A DNA stretch of 61,825 nucleotides, taken from Flavobacteriales bacterium. GTDB lineage: Bacteria; Bacteroidota; Bacteroidia; UBA10329. Position 1 is the stretch's first letter. Every line of letters starts with the position of its first letter. Shown here piece after piece: positions 1-8,367 of this stretch. Both the position numbers and the translations under genes were made by a program. The notes beneath the pieces are model-generated. The model had not been told where the DNA came from. It ran no database searches and worked only from the letters and a program-made list of their open reading frames with translations. The DNA lies in the NCBI GenBank assembly GCA_016124845.1, contig WGMW01000035.1, positions 1 through 61,825 of the forward strand, written 5' to 3'.

Positions 1-569
1 CAGACGATGTTCACGTGGTGGCAAGTGGAATCGGTGCTGCAACTGTTGGTGACCGTCTGGCAGACGGTGTAGTTGCCCGTAGCCACATACGTGTGCTGCG
101 GTTCGGCCTGCGTACTGATGTTCCCATCTCCGAAATCCCAAAGCGTGCTTGTGGAAGTGGGCGAGACGGTCGCATCCGTGAAATCGACCGTGTAATCGGT
201 GATGGAGGTTGAGAAATCAGGTAGCGGGTCGGTGCAGGTGACGGTGATCGTCCCGGTCATGCCCAACCCAGCATGTGGATCACATTGGTAATTGTAGAAC
301 CCCGAGGTGTTGAAGGTGTGGGAGTACGTCCATGTTGCAGGAGCAACGCTATTACCGAAAGACTCTGGGTTTGAGGGAAAAACAGTTTGCGTTCCATCAA
401 CGTTGTGCGAACCCTGCGTGCAGTTCCATTCTACAATGTCGCCAATCTCGATCGTCAGATCGGCAGGCGTAAAAACATTACTTGTAACCGAAACCTGATG
501 GGTTGTCTGAGCCTGAAGTAGAGCTCCCGAACTAAGGACGGAAGCGATGATGGTAAAGAGCTTTTTCAT
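1..569 (-). CDS. Secreted blue-copper (plastocyanin-like) protein with PKD domain, 5' part
   Basis: This gene reads leftwards and runs off the window edge, so only the first 189 codons are seen. The start is the ATG at 569-567 and is followed by a signal peptide (MKKLFTIIASVLSS..., cleaved near LLQAQ). Residues about 22-110 form a cupredoxin domain with a full type I copper site: His in SHNVDG, then Cys, His and Met in the YQCDPHAGLGM loop. A PKD domain with the typical WDFGDG motif follows. Proteins of this build in Bacteroidota are normally exported by the T9SS and end in a sorting domain, but that end lies outside the window. The role is inferred to be electron transfer or copper binding at the cell surface. 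The copper-site call is firm; the substrate or partner is not known. Confidence 0.85.
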   Translation of the reverse strand, partial: MKKLFTIIASVLSSGALLQAQTTHQVSVTSNVFTPADLTIEIGDIVEWNCTQGSHNVDGTQTVFPSNPESFGNSVAPATWTYSHTFNTSGFYNYQCDPHAGLGMTGTITVTCTDPLPDFSTSITDYTVDFTDATVSPTSTSTLWDFGDGNISTQAEPQHTYVATGNYTVCQTVTNSCSTDSTCHHVNIV

Positions 570-641
570 GTTCCGAAGTTACATTTTGAAAGCATCTTCA
601 GAACAGGTTTCCGATTGACCGAATGTTCGAACAGTCGTGTT

Positions 642-1328
642 CTACTTGGGATCTACCAGATAATTGCCAGAGTCTCCACAATCTGTGGGGCAGGGAAGTT
701 GGCTTTTCAGGTAATCGGTTTCCAATTCAGTTATCTTGCCATTTTCCAGTTTCGCGGCCATGATCATCATGGTACTGCCACCTGAGATCTGTCCCGGAAT
801 AATGGTAATCCCCGTTGCTCCGCTCACTTTCAATTGATTCTGAAGAACAGATTTACTGAAGAACACCTTTTGGTAGTTGAGTTTTGAATTGGCAACGTTG
901 GATACACAGCCTGTGGCCTTGCTTTTGGATATTTTTTTGGCGCTGCATGAATTGTTCTCATCGTATGATTCTGCATGCAGGTACTTATTGGTCAGTGCCG
1001 GGCCGATCTCTTTGCCGTTGGCATCTACGGCAACGGTAATGATGTCGCAATTTGCCTGGTCTGAACTTTCCTTTGCGTTGTAGATACGAACCCCTACCGC
1101 AGCTGAAGGGGAAAGAAGGTTGGTCAGATCGTCTGATGAGATAAACGCACGATTATAACCGCAGGCATCACTTACCGATTCGGCCTCGGCTATTGCATCC
1201 GCCTTTTTAACGCTAATGGGTTCTGAGCCTCTCGGTTCGGGAGACGAATACATGGTCTGCGAAAATCCGTTCGAAGCGCATAACAGCATTAGTCCGAACG
1301 CAACGGAATGAAACAATTTTGTTTTCAT
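642..1328 (-). CDS. Secreted protein of unknown function, tandem paralogue A
   Basis: 228 residues from the ATG at 1328. That start was chosen because it gives a clean signal peptide (MKTKLFHSVAFGLMLLCASNGFSQ), whereas the longer frame adds 11 unlikely residues. It is the same length as the gene immediately upstream and shares its plan: a CGY/CGF motif near residue 55, a central VGVRIY/FY segment, a DANGKEIG-type turn and the C-terminal signature QLPCPxDCG. I do not recognise the family. The conserved cysteines suggest disulphides and therefore a periplasmic or surface location. It lies 33 bases downstream of its paralogue on the same strand, so the two are probably co-transcribed. Confidence 0.75.
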   Translation of the reverse strand: MKTKLFHSVAFGLMLLCASNGFSQTMYSSPEPRGSEPISVKKADAIAEAESVSDACGYNRAFISSDDLTNLLSPSAAVGVRIYNAKESSDQANCDIITVAVDANGKEIGPALTNKYLHAESYDENNSCSAKKISKSKATGCVSNVANSKLNYQKVFFSKSVLQNQLKVSGATGITIIPGQISGGSTMMIMAAKLENGKITELETDYLKSQLPCPTDCGDSGNYLVDPK

Positions 1329-1361
1329 AAGGGGGGTGGTTTTGGTGGATATCAAAGTCAA

Positions 1362-2048
1362 TTAACGATTCCAAAGCAGGTTAGTGTCCCCTCCACAATC
1401 AACAGGACAGGGCAGCTGGCTTTGCAGATATTTGCCACCGAGATCTTTTATCTCGTTGTTCTGATCGACCACTGCACCGAACGACATGGTCCGCAGCTGA
1501 CCTTTATCCGATTCGTACCCAGATGAAAAGATCCGGATTCCGGTTGCATTTGCAGTATTGAGCAGCGCATTCAGACTTTCATTTCCCAGAAACGTGGCAT
1601 AGGGTTTATAACCTGCAACACCATCTCTTAGGTTATACACACATTTTTTGGCAGTTGAGAGGTTCATTTTCTCAAACTCATCGGGATAGTGAGCATCCAA
1701 CGCTCTGGCCAAATGATATTTGCGCTCGAGAAAATCCCCGATCTCTTTTCCGTCAGCGTTTATCGCCACCGCTATCACATCGGAAAACCGTTGTTTGGGG
1801 TCTTCCATAGCGATATAAAACCGGATGCCCACACAATTTTTTACACTCATCAGGTCTCTGATGTCGCTTGTTTGAATGTAAACACTGCTGAATCCGCAGG
1901 ACGGAATGAGTGCCTTGGCCAGTTCCTCAACCTTTACCAGGTCCATTTTTATCGGGTTGTCCTTCGACTGAAACGTCTGAGAAAATGAGTAATTGATCGA
2001 GAAAAGGAGGCAGAAAAGGAAAGCTCCCAAGTTGGTCGGTCGGGTCAT
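1362..2048 (-). CDS. Secreted protein of unknown function, tandem paralogue B
   Basis: 228 residues from the ATG at 2048, beginning with a signal peptide (MTRPTNLGAFLFCLLFSINYSFSQ). An upstream in-frame start at 2129 would add a charged leader and is less likely. It has the same length as the following gene and shares its motifs (SCGFSSVYI, CVGIRFY, NADGKEIG and the terminal QLPCPVDCGG), so the pair arose by tandem duplication. The function is unknown. It is divergent from the adenylate cyclase gene at 2167, with about 118 bases between the two start codons that must hold both promoters. Confidence 0.75.
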   Translation of the reverse strand: MTRPTNLGAFLFCLLFSINYSFSQTFQSKDNPIKMDLVKVEELAKALIPSCGFSSVYIQTSDIRDLMSVKNCVGIRFYIAMEDPKQRFSDVIAVAINADGKEIGDFLERKYHLARALDAHYPDEFEKMNLSTAKKCVYNLRDGVAGYKPYATFLGNESLNALLNTANATGIRIFSSGYESDKGQLRTMSFGAVVDQNNEIKDLGGKYLQSQLPCPVDCGGDTNLLWNR

Positions 2049-2166
2049 AGTTGGTTGTTGGTTTCCGAAATGTAACAATTGTTTTCTTGGTATCGTTGAA
2101 TTTGTCTTTGATGTCGATGAAACTTTCATTTCGTCAGATTAAAAGAATGTCAACCTTTGTCGCATT

Positions 2167-3963
2167 ATGACCTCCAACCGCAACTCCGCCTGGTTCTCCG
2201 CAGTCGTGATCCTTCTGATGCTGACCAGCGATTTGTTCCTTGGTCTTGGAATGGTCCATGCTCAGCATAGTGTTGCAAAAGAAAATGCCGGTGTGCAGGT
2301 GGAGGCGCTTCTTCAAAAGGCCAAAGACCAAAAGAAATGCGGAGAATATGATAAGGCATTCGAGACCATTTCCCAAGCATTGGAGTTAAGTAAACGTTCA
2401 GACGATCAAAATTTGATTGCCCGTTCAATGAGCGACCTTGGCGTGATAAGAATGTACCAGGGACGTTATTCAGACGCCTTGGAGATGTTTCACGAAGCCG
2501 TAAGTATCTGCGAAGAACTGAAAGATTCTGTTTGCATGGCCGAAAACTACAACTACTTCGCTTCTGTGCATCATGCCCAAAAGGACTATGGCATTGCCAT
2601 CAAATATTACCTCAAAAGCCTTGAACTCAGGAAAGGGTTGGATGATTCTGTGGCGCTTGGCGTACTCTACAATAACCTCGGAACCTTGTATGCAGACCAG
2701 AACGATCTGAAACATGCGCTCGATTATCATGGTAGGAGCATGGCCATTTGGGAATCGTTGCACGATACTTCCTGGATCGCGGTTTCGCTTCGACATATCG
2801 GTTACTGCAGAGAGTTGCAAGGCAAAGTGGATGAGGCATTGGGCTCTTATTTGAAAAGCTACGAGCTGAGCATGAGAAAAGGTACCCGAATGAACGTGAT
2901 CCGTGCTTCCATGCCAGTAGGCAACCTCTACCTGAAAATGGGGGACCCGAAAAATGCCCTTGAATGGTGTAAACGCGCCTATCTGCTTTCCATGGAAGAG
3001 AGCAACCTGTACGGCATTCAGGAAAGTTGTTTGTGTCTGTCGCAGGTGTATGATGGGTTGCACCGTTCTGCAGAGGCGTTGGATTTCTACAGGCGCTCCA
3101 TCAAAGCACGCGATTCCATTTACGGACACGAACGGACCAAGGAACTGACCCGCCTGGAGATGAATTTCGTGTTTGAGCGGCAGCAGTTGGCCGATAGCCT
3201 GAAGTTCGTGAAGGCGCAAATCGTCAAAGAGAAGCAGATACAGAATGAACGTATCGGTTGGGCCTCAACAGGAATTGTCCTTCTTATGATCGGAGCTATG
3301 GCGTTGGTTATCTACCGCGGAAAGAGGAAGTCAGACCACCTGTTGCTCAATATCTTACCCAAAGAAATTGCGGAGGAATTGAAAGCCGAAGGCTCGGCCA
3401 AGCCCAAGCAATTGGACAATGTAACGGTCATCTTCACGGATTTCTGCGGTTTCACAGCGCTCTCGGAAAATATGACCCCGGAACAATTGGTGACCGAGAT
3501 CGATGAATGCTTCAGCCATTTCGATCGCATTATGGATGAGTTTGGAGTTGAAAAGATCAAGACCATTGGAGATGCGTACATGGCGGCTTCAGGCATTCCA
3601 TCTCCCAAAGCAACCCATGCATTAGATGCGGTAAAGGCCGCCTTGAAGATGCAGGATTTCATGGTAAAAAGGGAAGCCGAACTACAGGAAGAGAATCGGC
3701 CTTTTTTCAAAATGCGTGTCGGAATACACACAGGTTCGGTAGTGGCCGGAATTGTAGGCGAGAAGAAGTTTCAGTATGACATTTGGGGAGATGCCGTGAA
3801 CACGGCCGCTCGCATGGAGCAGAATGGCGAACCAAGTCGCATCAATGTTTCAAAAGAGACCTACGAATTGGTGAAGGATGAATTTGCGTTTACCTACCGC
3901 GGCAAGATAAAGGCCAAGGGAAAAGGCGAGATAGACATGTATTTCGTGGATGGATTGAAGTAG
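2167..3963 (+). CDS. TPR-containing membrane adenylate cyclase (class III)
   Basis: 598 residues. A signal peptide (1-33, ending GMVHAQ) is followed by about seven tetratricopeptide repeats (45-330), a coiled-coil stretch, one membrane helix (about 364-385), the linker LLLNILPKEIAEEL and a class III cyclase domain (419-598). Both metal-binding aspartates are present (FTDF and GDAYM). The residues that select adenine are Lys in KIKTIGD and Asp in YDIWGD, and the Asn and Arg of NTAARM are present, so it should make cAMP rather than cGMP. The TPRs face the periplasm, which suggests that cyclase activity is set by a protein partner outside the inner membrane. The architecture is known in Bacteroidota; the stimulus is not. 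It ends 3 bases from the convergent TonB receptor gene. Confidence 0.92.
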   Translation: MTSNRNSAWFSAVVILLMLTSDLFLGLGMVHAQHSVAKENAGVQVEALLQKAKDQKKCGEYDKAFETISQALELSKRSDDQNLIARSMSDLGVIRMYQGRYSDALEMFHEAVSICEELKDSVCMAENYNYFASVHHAQKDYGIAIKYYLKSLELRKGLDDSVALGVLYNNLGTLYADQNDLKHALDYHGRSMAIWESLHDTSWIAVSLRHIGYCRELQGKVDEALGSYLKSYELSMRKGTRMNVIRASMPVGNLYLKMGDPKNALEWCKRAYLLSMEESNLYGIQESCLCLSQVYDGLHRSAEALDFYRRSIKARDSIYGHERTKELTRLEMNFVFERQQLADSLKFVKAQIVKEKQIQNERIGWASTGIVLLMIGAMALVIYRGKRKSDHLLLNILPKEIAEELKAEGSAKPKQLDNVTVIFTDFCGFTALSENMTPEQLVTEIDECFSHFDRIMDEFGVEKIKTIGDAYMAASGIPSPKATHALDAVKAALKMQDFMVKREAELQEENRPFFKMRVGIHTGSVVAGIVGEKKFQYDIWGDAVNTAARMEQNGEPSRINVSKETYELVKDEFAFTYRGKIKAKGKGEIDMYFVDGLK

Positions 3964-3966
3964 CGA

Positions 3967-6306
3967 TCAGAACGTAACACCGATCTGCGCACTTACATTC
4001 CAACCAAGATCATCCGAGAAATAACGCTGGCGGTTCAAGTAATCGCGGTAGCGTGTGTTCAGCAGATTCTCACCCCGCAAGGAACAGCGCAACGTGGCCT
4101 TTTTCAGCTTGAACGAGGTTCCCAGATTCGCGCCAAGCAGGAAATAACCATTGGGAACAGGCATAATATCCTGATCGGCATTCAGGTGATTCTGCTTGAA
4201 AACGTACCGTCCGTTGATGGAAACCGAAGAGTTCTTCATCTTCTTCCCATCCTTGAACGTGTAAGCGAACGACCCGAAAAGATTATTGCTTGGCATGTAC
4301 ACCAACGGCTTGTGGTTGCGCACATCATCACCTTGCAGAAACGAATATTTCACCATTAGGCGGATGCTTTCTATCGGTTCATACGAGGCCAGCACGTCCG
4401 TTCCGATCAGCGTGGCATCGGTCTGATGGTAAGAATAGAGCGGAAACGCTCCGCGGATGGTCAGTCTGAACTCAGATTCGGGTTGCAGGTAGATGAAATC
4501 CTGCACATACTGGTAGTAGCCGAGCACCTGCACGAACAGTTTCTTGCGAACGTTCCAGTCGGCTGTCAGCACCACTTTGCTCGAACGTTCGCTCTTGAGG
4601 TTGGGATTGCCGAGTTCAATTCCGCTCACACCTTGGTGCAGTCCGTTGCTGTAAAGTTCATTCACCTGCGGTGATCGTAGCACATGGCCCATGTCCAGGT
4701 TCAGTTTGAGTTGCGGAAGCACTTGCCATCGCATTCCAGCCGACAGACTGTAATTATTGAAGACGTGATAGTGCCGTTCTATCTCTCGCGGAAGCGAGGA
4801 AGAAATGGCCACCACTTGCAGGTCGGTGAGGTCGTAGCGCGCGCCAAGTTCATACAGTACATGCCCTTTCTGTTCCTGAAAGATGGCAAATGCGCCTGCG
4901 CGATACGCGCGGTAATCGGGAATGAGCGGCAGAATGCCCGTTTCGGGATTGTTCGTGTTGTCGGTTATCCGAAGTTGAATTCCTGTTTTCAGTTTACGGT
5001 CATGTTCAAAAAAGTGGTCATAAACACTTTCCAAAAACTGATCCCACAGCAAAAGACTCAACGCAGGCGTATTGCTTCGGTCGCCCCTGCGGATGTCAAA
5101 CTCCTTACGGTTGTTCACCTGGGCCGCGTAGGTCAATCGCAGGGTCTGATGCTCGTTGAAGATGTGGCGGCTCTGCAACTTGGCCAAATGATGCTGCACC
5201 GTTTGGTGTGGCGCATTGATCTTGTACGAGAAGGTGTCTTTGGTAAAGAACGGAACATCTCTTCCGATGGCTTCCTGCAGGTCGGTGAGGTTGCCGATGT
5301 GCGAACCACGCAGAATGCCTATTTCCGTATTGAAAAGGCTGTAGTAGAACTTCATCTCCCACTTGGAGCTGATGTGTTTTTCGAGTTGCGCGGCCACGTC
5401 ATACTCGCGTTTGCCTGTGTTGGTGAGGTAATAATCGGGTGCGCTACGGTCGCCAAAAACCTTGGCCGTGGCCGAAACCCGCCAAGCAGCCCACTTGGCG
5501 TATTTCTCCAATCGCGCGTTGAGCGTATGTCCCAATCCGTTGGTCTGAAATACGTAGTTCACGTTTCCGTGCAGGTGCGGGTCGTTGGCAATTTCGCTTG
5601 GCTCGATCAGCACCACGCTACCCAGCGAATTGCCTGGATAGGCGAGGGCAGAGGCACCTTTTACCACAGAGATGTGCTCGGCCACGTACGGATCGATCTC
5701 GGGCGCATGGTCGTTTCCCCATTGCTGGCCGCTTTGGGCCACACCGTTGTTCAGAACCGCCACACGGTTGCCAGTAAGTCCGTGTACCACAGGTTTCGAA
5801 ACCCCCGCTCCCGTGCGCAGACTGCTGACACCCGTCATCTGTTGCAGCATTTCCGAAAGATCCTTGTTCGCTTCTTCCGTTATCGTTTCCTGGTTGATGG
5901 TGGTGCTGGCAGCCGTTTCCTGCTGCGAGTGATGGTCGTGTACCACCACCTCATCCACCAATTCGTTGTGGTGATGCATGCTGATGGCGATGGTCGTATC
6001 CTTCTTCAGGTCGATGAAAACCGTATGCGTTTCGCAACCGATATGATTGAAGCGCAAATGGTAGGAGCCTTTGCACAGGTTTGTGAGTCTGAAGTTACCG
6101 CTGCTGTCTGCCGCCACGCCCGATTGCAGTTCCTCCACGTAAACCGTTCCGTACGCCATGGGAATTCCCGTGCCTTCATCGGCCAGACTTCCCGAAATGG
6201 AAAGGGAACAGTTCTGCCCAAACCCTGAAAAGGGGAAAAGGAAAACGGAAAAAAGAAACCACCCCGTCCCTTTGGGACACCCCTCCTTAGTGAAGGAGGG
6301 GAGCAT
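3967..6306 (-). CDS. TonB-dependent outer-membrane receptor, probable metal uptake
   Basis: A 779-residue receptor if started at the ATG at 6306; a GTG at 6399, in frame, would give 810. Order: signal peptide, carboxypeptidase-regulatory-like domain (about 35-115), TonB plug (TITEEANKDLSEMLQQ onward, with the conserved HGLTGNRVAVLNNG) and a 22-strand-type barrel ending in Phe (QIGVTF). A His-rich stretch (HHHNELVDEVVVHDHHSQ) sits just before the plug. Together with the His/Cys-rich small gene upstream, this suggests zinc or copper uptake, which is inference. The region coding the N-terminus is interrupted by a 135-base palindromic repeat (6255-6389) that keeps the frame. The lipoprotein gene upstream stops only 6 bases before the GTG, so translation is probably coupled. 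Confidence 0.9.
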   Translation of the reverse strand: MLPSFTKEGCPKGTGWFLFSVFLFPFSGFGQNCSLSISGSLADEGTGIPMAYGTVYVEELQSGVAADSSGNFRLTNLCKGSYHLRFNHIGCETHTVFIDLKKDTTIAISMHHHNELVDEVVVHDHHSQQETAASTTINQETITEEANKDLSEMLQQMTGVSSLRTGAGVSKPVVHGLTGNRVAVLNNGVAQSGQQWGNDHAPEIDPYVAEHISVVKGASALAYPGNSLGSVVLIEPSEIANDPHLHGNVNYVFQTNGLGHTLNARLEKYAKWAAWRVSATAKVFGDRSAPDYYLTNTGKREYDVAAQLEKHISSKWEMKFYYSLFNTEIGILRGSHIGNLTDLQEAIGRDVPFFTKDTFSYKINAPHQTVQHHLAKLQSRHIFNEHQTLRLTYAAQVNNRKEFDIRRGDRSNTPALSLLLWDQFLESVYDHFFEHDRKLKTGIQLRITDNTNNPETGILPLIPDYRAYRAGAFAIFQEQKGHVLYELGARYDLTDLQVVAISSSLPREIERHYHVFNNYSLSAGMRWQVLPQLKLNLDMGHVLRSPQVNELYSNGLHQGVSGIELGNPNLKSERSSKVVLTADWNVRKKLFVQVLGYYQYVQDFIYLQPESEFRLTIRGAFPLYSYHQTDATLIGTDVLASYEPIESIRLMVKYSFLQGDDVRNHKPLVYMPSNNLFGSFAYTFKDGKKMKNSSVSINGRYVFKQNHLNADQDIMPVPNGYFLLGANLGTSFKLKKATLRCSLRGENLLNTRYRDYLNRQRYFSDDLGWNVSAQIGVTF

Positions 6307-6389
6307 CCCGCTGATCCAACGTTGGATCAACGTGACAGTTCTCCCCCAGGAAAGGGGGAGTGTCTGCCGTAGGCGGACGAGGGGGTTTC
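6255..6389. repeat. Palindromic repeat element inside the TonB receptor 5' end
   Basis: 135 bases with imperfect outer inverted ends (GAAACC...GGTTTC) and a run of nested palindromes: GTCCC/GGGAC, CCCTCCTT/AAGGAGGG, an 18-base perfect palindrome centred between 6320 and 6321, CTCCCCC/GGGGGAG and GTCTGCC/GGCGGAC. The style matches the two CTCACCCCC...GGGGGTGAG elements at 19242 and 54318. The length is exactly 45 codons and it contains no stop in the receptor frame. Confidence 0.8.
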
Positions 6390-6405
6390 TTCTATTCACG
6401 TTTGC

Positions 6406-6969
6406 TTATTGAATGGTCACATCAAACGTCACTTCAATATCGGTTTCACCACCCACGTTGGTGATGTCGCCAGAAGAAGCACCTGTTGCAAACTTGTCAG
6501 GTTGATGGCGCAACGTAATGGTCAGCGTTCCGCTAGAAGCTGCACCTGTTGCCATGGTGGATGCCAATCCGATCGGGTTTCCATTGGCATCTGCATCATC
6601 GTATGCAAACGTGGCGTTGATGCCAGATGGCTGGAAAAAGAACTGGTGATCCACGGCCTCATTGGCCACTTCATTGCTCGTGGTATCGACCGGATTTGTG
6701 GTCTCATTCAGCAGCAAAAGTGAACCCGAATAGGTGGTGTTGGATGCCAAATTTCCATTTGTGATGACGGGTGCGTTGCCGCCATCTCCGTCCACATCTT
6801 GGAACTGAAATATGACAGCCGAACCACCGCCATCAGGCGTCAGCGTGTATCTGAGGGTGGTAATAATTTCTTCCTGATTCGGAATGACGGGATCGTTCTT
6901 CTCGCAGGATGTGAGTAATGCGATTGCAAATAGGGGCAAAGCCCACAAAAGTTTCTTTGTGTTTTTCAT
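6406..6969 (-). CDS. Lipoprotein of the TonB receptor operon
   Basis: 187 residues with a lipoprotein signal peptide (MKNTKKLLWALPLFAIALLTSC, acylated Cys at about 22) and an acidic Asp/Asn-rich beta-type body (DVDGDGG, DDADANG). I do not recognise the family beyond a Bacteroidota lipoprotein. It lies between the His-rich gene and the TonB receptor on the same strand, with its stop 6 bases from the possible GTG start of the receptor. A surface or periplasmic substrate-capture partner of the receptor is the natural reading. The acidic loops could bind a divalent cation, but no specific site is proven. Confidence 0.7.
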   Translation of the reverse strand: MKNTKKLLWALPLFAIALLTSCEKNDPVIPNQEEIITTLRYTLTPDGGGSAVIFQFQDVDGDGGNAPVITNGNLASNTTYSGSLLLLNETTNPVDTTSNEVANEAVDHQFFFQPSGINATFAYDDADANGNPIGLASTMATGAASSGTLTITLRHQPDKFATGASSGDITNVGGETDIEVTFDVTIQ

Positions 6970-7019
6970 GATTCTTGAATTAAATGTGATCGGTCGGTGA
7001 CTACAGCCATCGACAGTTC

Positions 7020-7035
7020 ATGACCGAAAGGTCAT
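7020..7035. other. Short hairpin between operon genes
   Basis: ATGACC-GAAA-GGTCAT, a 6-base stem with a four-base loop, lies in the 80-base gap between the His-rich gene and the lipoprotein gene. It may be a weak terminator, processing site or attenuator. There is no following T-run on the transcribed strand. Confidence 0.3.
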
Positions 7036-7049
7036 TTATGAATGGGAGA

Positions 7050-7454
7050 TCATGAAAAAGCGGGCGGACCGCGGGGAGCGCAGAGCAGCGAGAAATCGTG
7101 ACCTACAACCTTGACGCAGGCAGCTTCATTGAAAACGGAATGCGAAGGCTTGGTATTGGTCTCTACGCTTGCTGAAGCAAAGTGAAAGCGAGAAACCGTG
7201 ACCTTGCACAGGTCGCAATGCGTCAGTTGCTTGGTAAGGTGGGTCTTATGATGACAGTCGTGCGAGAAATCGCCATGGTAAATGGCACGGTGACATGAAT
7301 CGGCCTCTGCTTCTGCCGTGTGCAGTTCAGCGTCTTGGTGCTGATGAACGAACTGGTGGAAACTCTCGAACGAAACGACATTCAGCAGGTAACTCAGCAG
7401 AAAGAGTACCGCCAACACATTCCACGATCGGTTATTTCTGTGCTTGTTTGTCAC
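7050..7454 (-). CDS. Small His/Cys-rich membrane-anchored protein, putative metal binding
   Basis: 134 residues. An N-terminal membrane helix or signal anchor (about 12-28) is followed by a histidine-rich body: 15 His and 6 Cys in total, including DCHHKTHL, HCDLC and a C-terminal APRGPPA. Small proteins with a CxxC, many His and an RGPP-like tail are often found beside TonB receptors for metals in Bacteroidota. I infer a periplasmic metal chaperone or sensor for zinc or copper. It is the first gene of a leftward run with the lipoprotein and the TonB receptor. No catalytic motif is visible. Confidence 0.7.
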   Translation of the reverse strand: MTNKHRNNRSWNVLAVLFLLSYLLNVVSFESFHQFVHQHQDAELHTAEAEADSCHRAIYHGDFSHDCHHKTHLTKQLTHCDLCKVTVSRFHFASASVETNTKPSHSVFNEAACVKVVGHDFSLLCAPRGPPAFS

Positions 7455-7487
7455 GTTCGCAAAATTGCTGATTTATCAGTTCCGTGC

Positions 7488-8174
7488 CTAATTTCCTGAA
7501 TAACGTTTCAAACGGTAACCATTGTTCAAAATGAACATGGGGTTGATGATGGTAACGGCTGCAGCCTCATACCACTTAAAACCATTGCGCGCCATTTTCA
7601 TGGTGCCGAAGTGGACGAGTTCGCCAAGCGCAATACCCGCAATGGGCGTGACGATGAGGTCCTGAATACTCGGCTGTTCCAATCCCGCCTCTATCACATA
7701 TTCCCACACGAAAACCTGACCTACACAAAAAAGGGCCGATTGCCAGCGATTGGCGTTCTGCGAACGGACGGCATTGTAAAACAGCGTTCCTTGGTAAGGA
7801 TGACCAACGTAATTGATGTACCATTTGTCGTGGTCGAAAACAGGCGGCTGCGTCCAAGCGCGTTTCATGTTGCTGCCATAATAATTGAAAACACCGGGTT
7901 TCCAACCGCTGATGTCTGAAGGAAGCGCGGCCAGCGTTCCATATCCGATCGCTTCAAAACCATGGACGAAAAGTCCGCCCCGCCACATTTTACGGGCAAA
8001 AGGTGCGTTTGTGTTCCTTGGGATGAATTCTCCGCTTGGTAGCAAATATGGCCGCAACGAGTCTTTGGGAAGTGATTGCGCGTGAGCGGAAATGGTCGCA
8101 AGTACAATTGTTAACGACAGCAAGAGACACATCTTGGGTCTATTGCCAAAATACGTTGAAATGGAGATTGACAT
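7488..8174 (-). CDS. DUF3943-family outer-membrane-associated protein
   Basis: 228 residues with a signal peptide ending SAHAQ. A second possible ATG at 8132 would shorten the leader by 14 residues. The body has the DUF3943 hallmarks: YVGHPYQGTLFYNAVRS, WEYVIEAGLEQPSIQDLI and a Gly-rich LGELVHF segment. The family is widespread in Bacteroidota and Proteobacteria and its role is unknown. It lies 33 bases upstream of the His-rich gene on the same strand, so it could be the first gene of the metal operon. Confidence 0.75.
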   Translation of the reverse strand: MSISISTYFGNRPKMCLLLSLTIVLATISAHAQSLPKDSLRPYLLPSGEFIPRNTNAPFARKMWRGGLFVHGFEAIGYGTLAALPSDISGWKPGVFNYYGSNMKRAWTQPPVFDHDKWYINYVGHPYQGTLFYNAVRSQNANRWQSALFCVGQVFVWEYVIEAGLEQPSIQDLIVTPIAGIALGELVHFGTMKMARNGFKWYEAAAVTIINPMFILNNGYRLKRYSGN

Positions 8175-8367
8175 GAACGTTAAACTGCTGCCTGAATTAG
8201 TTCCATCTTTAATAAAGGCTTCCCATTTTTCATAATGCCTCGAAAAAACATATCACTTCAAACACAGACTTTCACGTTGCAAAGCTGCCTATTTTGTACC
8301 GGTATAACGTGATATCGGTCGCTTTATACGATGGTTATTGTCAGATTCCGAAATGGGATGTGCATGG
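8175..8367. other. Intergenic region
   Basis: About 190 AT-rich bases between two leftward genes. I see no gene, tRNA or convincing terminator. It should hold the promoter of the DUF3943 gene. Confidence 0.4.

Noticed and set aside
4684-6228. Long open frame on the plus strand (514 codons)
   Set aside because: Antisense shadow of the TonB receptor, which has clear domain motifs; the plus-strand product has no recognisable family or signal.
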